DNA of 64,000 nucleotides from Pseudomonadota bacterium (lineage in GTDB: Bacteria; Pseudomonadota; Alphaproteobacteria; Acetobacterales; Acetobacteraceae), in assembly GCA_021798915.1 (NCBI GenBank), contig JAJZBM010000004.1, positions 124,001 to 188,000 of the forward strand, read 5' to 3'. This document shows, in pieces, positions 59,398 through 64,000 of this stretch (within the stretch, counting starts at the first letter, position 1; every line of letters starts with the position of its first letter). The notes beneath the pieces were generated by a model, which worked only from the letters and a program-made list of their open reading frames with translations, was not told the DNA's origin and ran no database searches. The position numbers and the translations under genes are program-made.

Positions 59398-59925
59398 TCA
59401 GGGTTTCGCCGGAAAGATCGCCCCGACCACCCGGTCCCCGACCCGGATATCGTCTTTTTCGGTCACCCCGGCGGCGAGTTCGAGCGTCGCCCGCACCGGG
59501 CCGTGGCTCGCGACCACGGCGAGGCTGCGCGGCACGGTGTTCTCGGCGATCGTGCGGATCGAACCGTCGGCGTTGATGAACACCATGTCGAGCGACACCA
59601 GCGTGTTCTTCATCCACATCTGGCTCTCGCGCGGGGTGCCCCAGTCGAACAGCATCCCGCCATCATCCGCGACATGGGTTCGGAACATCAGGCCGATGGT
59701 TTGCTGGTCGGGGGTCTTGGCCATCTCGACATTGAACTCATGCCGTTTGCCGTCATGGGTGATGATGGTCAGCGTCTCGCGCGGCAATTCCGCCTGGGCG
59801 TGGGTGATGTTCGGCTCCTGCGCCCTGGCGGCGGGGGAAATGGCGGCGAGGGAAATGGCCGCGAGGGAGATGAGGGCGAGAACCGTGAACAGTGGCGCGG
59901 GAAGGCGGCGCGCGGGGTGGGGCAT
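59398..59925 (-). CDS. DUF192 exported protein
   Basis: A 175-residue DUF192 protein with a signal peptide enlarged by LAAIS repeats. Core motifs are 'FNVEMAKTPDQQTIGLMFRT', 'GMLFDWGTPRESQMWMKNTL', 'LDMVFINADGSIRTIAENTV' and 'ATLELAAGV'. The family has no firm function. It lies 66 bases upstream of livJ on the same strand. Confidence 0.88.
   Translation of the reverse strand: MPHPARRLPAPLFTVLALISLAAISLAAISPAARAQEPNITHAQAELPRETLTIITHDGKRHEFNVEMAKTPDQQTIGLMFRTHVADDGGMLFDWGTPRESQMWMKNTLVSLDMVFINADGSIRTIAENTVPRSLAVVASHGPVRATLELAAGVTEKDDIRVGDRVVGAIFPAKP
59831..59875 (-). repeat. 15-bp tandem repeat in the DUF192 signal peptide
   Basis: Three 15-base units (59831, 59846, 59861; consensus GCGAGGGAAATGGCG) encode repeated Leu-Ala-Ala-Ile-Ser in the hydrophobic core of the signal peptide. 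Confidence 0.8.
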
Positions 59926-60030
59926 TTCAGTCTCCTCGAAAGCGGCCGGGCTTGCTCGGGCGCCGGGATGGGGGCGTCGTGGGGCGACAATGACCAGAAC
60001 GAAATGACGGGAACGGGGAACGGCGCATGC

Positions 60031-61146
60031 CTAACATGCCGGCGCCGGGGGTTCCAGGGTGAGGGCGGCGAGCGCCCGGATTTCCGGCCGGATCGGGCCT
60101 TCACGCGGCGCATCGCGCAAGGTCGTGAGCCAATGCGCCGGCGGGTTGCGCCCGGCGGCGCGACGATAGGAAAGCCCGCGCAGGATCGCCTCGGCCGCCG
60201 CCGGCAGCCGCGCCGGGATCGGGAAACGGTTCAGCGTCGCCCAGACCCCGGCCCAGAGCCGCCCGACGCTGTAGGGATTATAGCCGCCGCCGCCGAGCAC
60301 GATGAGGCGCGGGGCGAGGTCGCGGAGCTGTTCGATCAGCCACCAATGGGCGTTGTTCGAGAGCGCGAGCCGCGCCAGCGGGTCTTCCTCCAGCCCGTCC
60401 GCACCGCATTGCAGCATGATCGCGCGGGGGCGGATGGCGGTGATCAGCGGCAGGATCGCGGTTTGGCATAAAAACCGGAACTCGCTGTCGTTGAAGCCAG
60501 CCGGCACCGGAAGATTGCGTGCCGCCCCGCCGGCCCGGTCCGTCGCCGCCCCGGTATGCGGCCAGCGCCCGGCTTCATGGAGGCTGATCGTGAACACCCG
60601 GTCGTCGTCGAAGAACGCTTCCTCGACGCCATCGCCGTGATGGGCGTCGATATCGAGATAGACGATCGGCGCGATCCCGCCATCGCGCCAGGCGAGCAGG
60701 CCGAGCACCGGGTCGTTGAGATAGCAGAACCCCGCCGCCCGCGCCGGCCGCGCATGATGGTTGCCGCCGCCCGGGCAATGGACGATCCCGCCATCGGCGG
60801 TGAGGCGGGCGGCGAGCAGAACCCCGCCAGCCGAGGTCGCGGGGCGGCGAAAGACCTCACGATAGATCGGATTACCGTCGGTGCCGATGCGAAATCGCTC
60901 GCGGTCCTCGGCGCTGACCGCCTGCGTCGCCTCGGCGCGTTTGAGGGCGGCGAGATAGTCCGGGCGGTGAAACCGCGTGAGTTCGGCGTCGGTCGCCATC
61001 GGCGCGTCGCGATGGACGGTATCGGGAAGCCAGCCGAGCGCGCGGCAGAGATCGGTGCAGGTCGAGACGCGGGCAATCGCCAGCGGATGGCCCGGCCCAT
61101 AGGTCGAGCCGCGATAGATCTCGCTCCCGATATAAACCGGCGTCAC
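60031..61146 (-). CDS. Histone deacetylase-family protein (AcuC-like)
   Basis: A 371-residue zinc deacetylase. The active-site residues are present: 'CPGGGNHHARPARAAGFCYL' (His-His pair), 'VYLDIDAHHGDGVEEAFF' (Asp and His ligands) and 'LQCGADGLEEDPLARL' (second Asp), then 'LGGGGYNP'. AcuC-like enzymes deacetylate acetyl-CoA synthetase; other members act on acetylpolyamines, so substrate is uncertain. No acuA or acs is adjacent. The start is GTG at 61146. Confidence 0.87.
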   Translation of the reverse strand: MTPVYIGSEIYRGSTYGPGHPLAIARVSTCTDLCRALGWLPDTVHRDAPMATDAELTRFHRPDYLAALKRAEATQAVSAEDRERFRIGTDGNPIYREVFRRPATSAGGVLLAARLTADGGIVHCPGGGNHHARPARAAGFCYLNDPVLGLLAWRDGGIAPIVYLDIDAHHGDGVEEAFFDDDRVFTISLHEAGRWPHTGAATDRAGGAARNLPVPAGFNDSEFRFLCQTAILPLITAIRPRAIMLQCGADGLEEDPLARLALSNNAHWWLIEQLRDLAPRLIVLGGGGYNPYSVGRLWAGVWATLNRFPIPARLPAAAEAILRGLSYRRAAGRNPPAHWLTTLRDAPREGPIRPEIRALAALTLEPPAPAC

Positions 61147-61170
61147 GCGCCCCCCGCAAGGAACCTCCGT

Positions 61171-62094
61171 TCAGGAGCGTTGCGGCATGCCCTCGGGCAC
61201 GATCGTTGTCACGATCGAGTGATCGAGCGCCTCGTATTCGTGATAGCCGATGGTCGCGTAAAGCTCGGCCCGGGTCTGCATCCGCTCGATCATGCCCTGG
61301 GTTCCGCCCTGATGGCGGATCGCCTGATAAAGCTCGGCCTGCGCCTTGGCCGCGACGCGGAGCGAACTCACCGGCCAGATCACCATGCGATAGCCCATCT
61401 CGGCGAATTCGCGGGCGGTGAAGAACGGCGTGCGGCCGAATTCGGTCATGTTGGCGAGCAGCGGGGCGCCCTTCATGCGGGCGGCGAATTCGCGGAACAT
61501 CTCGGCCGAGGTCAGCGCCTCGGGAAAGATCGCGTCCGCCCCGGCACGGAGATAAAGCTCGGCGCGGGCAACGGCACCGTCGATCCCCTCGCTCGCCGCG
61601 GCGTCGGTGCGGGCGATCAGGAACAGATGCCGCCGCGCCCGCGCCGCCGCCGCGATTTTAGCCGCCATGTCATGCGGGTCGGCGAGTTTCTTGTCATTGA
61701 GATGGCCGCATTTCTTGGGCAGAAGCTGATCCTCGATATGGACCGCGCCGGCTCCCGCCTCCTCGAAAGCGCGGACCATGTGCATGACGTTGAGCGCCTC
61801 GCCATAGCCGGTATCGCCATCGACCAGCACCGGGAGGCCGCTCGCGCGGGCGATCTGGCGGATGAAGAACACCACTTCATCGACGGTGATGATCCCGAGA
61901 TCGGGGAGGCCCATCGAAGCGGTCATCGCCGCGCCGGAGAGATAGAGCGCCTCGAACCCGACCGCCTTGGCCTGCTGGGCGGCGAGGCCGTTATGGGCAC
62001 CCGGCATCTGCAGGATGCCGCCGCGCTCGAGCAAAGCCCGGAAACGCTGCCCGGCCGGCAGTTGCGGCAGATCGCTCGCCACCAGATACGGCAT
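61171..62094 (-). CDS. prpB: 2-methylisocitrate lyase-type PEP mutase/ICL-family enzyme
   Basis: A 307-residue enzyme of the isocitrate lyase/PEP mutase superfamily. 'LPVLVDGDTGYGEALNVMHM' holds the metal-binding acids, 'LPKKCGHLNDKKL' the catalytic lysine-cysteine loop of methylisocitrate lyases, and 'LANMTEFGRTPFF' supports PrpB. It would cleave methylisocitrate to pyruvate and succinate in propionate catabolism, but prpC/prpD are not adjacent. ATG 62094 gives standard length. Confidence 0.9.
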   Translation of the reverse strand: MPYLVASDLPQLPAGQRFRALLERGGILQMPGAHNGLAAQQAKAVGFEALYLSGAAMTASMGLPDLGIITVDEVVFFIRQIARASGLPVLVDGDTGYGEALNVMHMVRAFEEAGAGAVHIEDQLLPKKCGHLNDKKLADPHDMAAKIAAAARARRHLFLIARTDAAASEGIDGAVARAELYLRAGADAIFPEALTSAEMFREFAARMKGAPLLANMTEFGRTPFFTAREFAEMGYRMVIWPVSSLRVAAKAQAELYQAIRHQGGTQGMIERMQTRAELYATIGYHEYEALDHSIVTTIVPEGMPQRS

Positions 62095-62176
62095 CGAAAC
62101 CTCCCTGTTCGCCTCTCGCGGCGGTTCTCTAACAGGAAGCCCGGGCGCGGGGAAGGCTCGGCGCGCCGGCCCGGCA

Positions 62177-63397
62177 TCAGCGCGGTTCCAGCCGCCACAG
62201 CCCCACATCCACGCGGCCGGCACGGAACCCGGCCTCGCAATACGCCAGATAGTAATCCCACAGCCGGCGGAACCGCGGCGGGAAGCCCATCGCCGCGATC
62301 GCCGGCCAGGCGGCGTGGAACCGCGCCCGCCAGGCGGCCAGGGTGCGCGCATAGCTGTCGCCGAAGCTCTCCCGTGCCCGCACCACCAGCCCATGGCGTT
62401 CCGCGAGCGCAGCGATCACGCCCGGCGAGGGCAGCATCCCGCCCGGGAAGATCGCGCGCTGGATGAAATCGGTGCCGCGGCGGTAGGTCTCGAACCAGTC
62501 GTCGGCGATCGTGATCGCCTGCAGCACCGCGACGCCCCCCGGGGCGAGGCGCGCGCGCAGGGTCTCGAAATAGGTGGGCCAGTAGGCTTCGCCCACCGCC
62601 TCGATCATCTCGATCGAGACGATGCGGTCGAAGCAGCCGTCGGTGTCGCGGTAATCCTGCAGCCGCAGTTCAGCGCACCGGTCCAGCCCGGCTTGCGCCA
62701 ACCGAGCGGTGGCATGGTCCAGTTGCGCCGGCGACAGGGTCAGTCCGGTGACATGCGCGTCGGCCGCGGCGATGCGCTCGGCCAGCCCGCCCCAGCCGCA
62801 ACCGATCTCCAGCACATGCTGCCCCGGGCGCAGATCGAGCAACGCCAGCACCCGGTTCTGCTTTTCCGCCTGCGCCGCGTCCAGCCCGGCCACCGGATCG
62901 GCCGCCGGATCGGTGTAGATCCCCGAGGAATAGCTCATCCCCGGATCCAGCCATTGCGCGTAGAAATCGTTGCCCAGGTCGTAATGCGCCATGATGTTGC
63001 GCCGGCTGCCGGCACGGGTGTTGGCACGCGCCAGATGGCGCAGCCGGTGCCACAGGCGGACCGGCAGGGTGCCGCCCTCGGCGCCCGGGATGCGCGCCAT
63101 GTTGCGCGCCGCCAGTTCCAGCAACGCCACCGGATCGGGACTTGACCAGTCCTGATCGAGATAGGCCTCGGCAAACCCGATGTCCCCGCCGGTCGCCAGC
63201 CGGCGCAGCGCGCGCCAGCGATGCAGCACCAGGACCGCCTCCGGCCCGGGCGCCGGGCCAGCGTGACGCGCGCGCTTCCCGCCGGGCAGGATCACGGTCA
63301 GCGCGCCGGCCTCGATCCGGCCCAGCACGCGCGCCAGCAGCGCCCGGCCGGGATGCAACGCCCAGGGCGCCGGCCCGGCGATCGCGCGCCCGCTCAT
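62177..63397 (-). CDS. cfa: Cyclopropane-fatty-acyl-phospholipid synthase
   Basis: A 406-residue SAM-dependent enzyme adding a methylene bridge to unsaturated fatty acids in membrane lipids. 'HYDLGNDFYAQWLDPGMSYS' and the SAM motif 'VLEIGCGWGGLAERIA' are diagnostic, with 'SIEMIEAVGEAYWPTYFETL' following. Length is slightly longer than E. coli Cfa. It overlaps the upstream DUF1365 gene by four bases, a common pairing in proteobacterial fatty-acid cyclopropanation loci. Confidence 0.94.
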   Translation of the reverse strand: MSGRAIAGPAPWALHPGRALLARVLGRIEAGALTVILPGGKRARHAGPAPGPEAVLVLHRWRALRRLATGGDIGFAEAYLDQDWSSPDPVALLELAARNMARIPGAEGGTLPVRLWHRLRHLARANTRAGSRRNIMAHYDLGNDFYAQWLDPGMSYSSGIYTDPAADPVAGLDAAQAEKQNRVLALLDLRPGQHVLEIGCGWGGLAERIAAADAHVTGLTLSPAQLDHATARLAQAGLDRCAELRLQDYRDTDGCFDRIVSIEMIEAVGEAYWPTYFETLRARLAPGGVAVLQAITIADDWFETYRRGTDFIQRAIFPGGMLPSPGVIAALAERHGLVVRARESFGDSYARTLAAWRARFHAAWPAIAAMGFPPRFRRLWDYYLAYCEAGFRAGRVDVGLWRLEPR

Positions 63398-64000
63398 ACC
63401 ACCCTCCCCGGCGGGACGATACTCACCGGCTCCGCCAAGCGGACGACAGTGACCGGCTCCGCCGGTGGGGCCGGGCGCGGCCGCACGCGCATCCCCTTGC
63501 GCCAGAGCTTCGCCGCCTCCCAATGGATCCCGCCCAGCACCTGGGCGGCGAGCAGCGGATGGCGCAGGAAGCCGCGCAGCAGGGCGCCATCCGTCAGCGC
63601 CTCCCGCCGCGCCGCGAGGCCGGCGGTCAGCACCGGGCCGGTTTCGTCGCGAACCTCGATCGCGACGCCCAGCGTCTCGCCCGGAGGGATCAGCCGGAAG
63701 CGGTAGCGCAGCGCCATGTCCATGAACGGGGACACGTAGAAGTCCTTGACGCATTCCTGGCGGATCGGCAGGCCGGGCTGATCCACCGGGATCAGGTAGC
63801 TGTGGCGCTGGCCGAAGGTGTTGTTCACCTCATACAGCACCGCGCGCAGCGCCCCGTCGCGCCCATGGCAGAAGAAGATGCTGAGCGGGTTGAACACGCT
63901 GCCCAGCACCCGCGGCATGGCCAGCAGGCGGATCGGTCCGCCGTCGAGAGCGATCCCCGCGGCGCTCAGTGCCGCCTCCACCTGCACACGCAGGGTCCCG
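63394..64000 (-). CDS. DUF1365 family protein, partial (cut by window end)
   Basis: About 201 residues of a DUF1365 protein; the N-terminus lies beyond the right edge, because the frame stays open to base 64000. It includes 'MPRVLGSVFNPLSIFFCHGR', 'LYEVNNTFGQRHSYLIPVDQ' and 'KDFYVSPFMDMALRYRFRL'. The family is regularly found with Cfa and a FAD-dependent amine oxidase-like protein, which is expected just upstream. A GTG at 63987 is not the true start. Confidence 0.9.
   Translation of the reverse strand, partial: GTLRVQVEAALSAAGIALDGGPIRLLAMPRVLGSVFNPLSIFFCHGRDGALRAVLYEVNNTFGQRHSYLIPVDQPGLPIRQECVKDFYVSPFMDMALRYRFRLIPPGETLGVAIEVRDETGPVLTAGLAARREALTDGALLRGFLRHPLLAAQVLGGIHWEAAKLWRKGMRVRPRPAPPAEPVTVVRLAEPVSIVPPGRVV

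Overview
The window is a 64 kb, very GC-rich, gene-dense stretch of bacterial chromosome. Gene content and order point to an alphaproteobacterium, most likely Acetobacteraceae/Rhodospirillales. The pointers are a Cbp3-type cytochrome bc1 chaperone next to yceD-rpmF-plsX-fabH-ihfA-merR, a glyA-nrdR-ribD-ribE-ribB(A)-ribH-nusB-dnaB-alr run, and a membrane-type GMC dehydrogenase with its own small subunit and tri-haem cytochrome. The family assignment is inference from gene content; no 16S gene is present. I see no phage, transposase, CRISPR array or plasmid gene. One tRNA gene (tRNA-Ser, GCT) is present.

Layout. 0-4 kb: end of an SDR gene, a VOC protein, a nucleoside hydrolase, and a stand-alone FkbH-like HAD protein with its own acyl carrier protein. 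4.1-15 kb, minus strand: tRNA-Ser, mlaF, mlaE, alr, dnaB, nusB, the riboflavin genes, nrdR, glyA and a BamE-like lipoprotein. 15.3-19.8 kb, plus strand: bc1 chaperone, yceD, rpmF, plsX, fabH, ihfA, merR. 19.9-26.8 kb: a PanE-like reductase coupled to an oxalate-CoA-ligase-like enzyme, a divergent carboxylate-type MFS carrier, msrA, ndk and an ABC-F ATPase. 26.8-32.2 kb: an acyltransferase, a secreted RTX-like beta-roll protein, and a beta-propeller/DyP peroxidase pair behind a clear sigma70 promoter with a Fur-like box. 32-40 kb: single housekeeping and accessory genes (glycosyltransferase, wrbA, two lipoproteins, a polyphosphate-glucokinase-like ROK protein, a flavin reductase, an EamA exporter, an APH/AAA fusion, a Crp/Fnr regulator and a receiver protein). 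40.6-54.7 kb: an orphan molybdenum hydroxylase large subunit, an orphan periplasmic binding protein, a coupled exported-nuclease / GMC dehydrogenase / tri-haem cytochrome operon, modABC and argD-argF. 54.7-64 kb, minus strand: a complete branched-chain-type ABC importer with a fused LivG-LivF ATPase, a DUF192 protein, an AcuC-like deacetylase, prpB, and a cyclopropane fatty acid synthase with a DUF1365 partner cut by the window end.

How genes work together. RibB(A), RibD, RibE and RibH give most of the riboflavin pathway, but the GTP cyclohydrolase II half of RibB(A) has lost its zinc cysteines, so a separate RibA is probably encoded elsewhere. PlsX and FabH feed lipid synthesis, and Cfa modifies the lipids. 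ModABC would supply molybdate to enzymes such as the nearby hydroxylase. The GMC/cytochrome operon would oxidise a periplasmic alcohol or sugar and pass electrons to the respiratory chain.

Most unusual features: a family of AT-rich palindromic repeats (four copies, with two compensating base-pair changes in the stems) lying between genes; the stand-alone FkbH/ACP pair; the Fur-box-controlled propeller/peroxidase pair; the nuclease coupled to the dehydrogenase operon; the receiver/Crp pair without a kinase; and repeated short tandem duplications both inside genes and exactly across stop codons.
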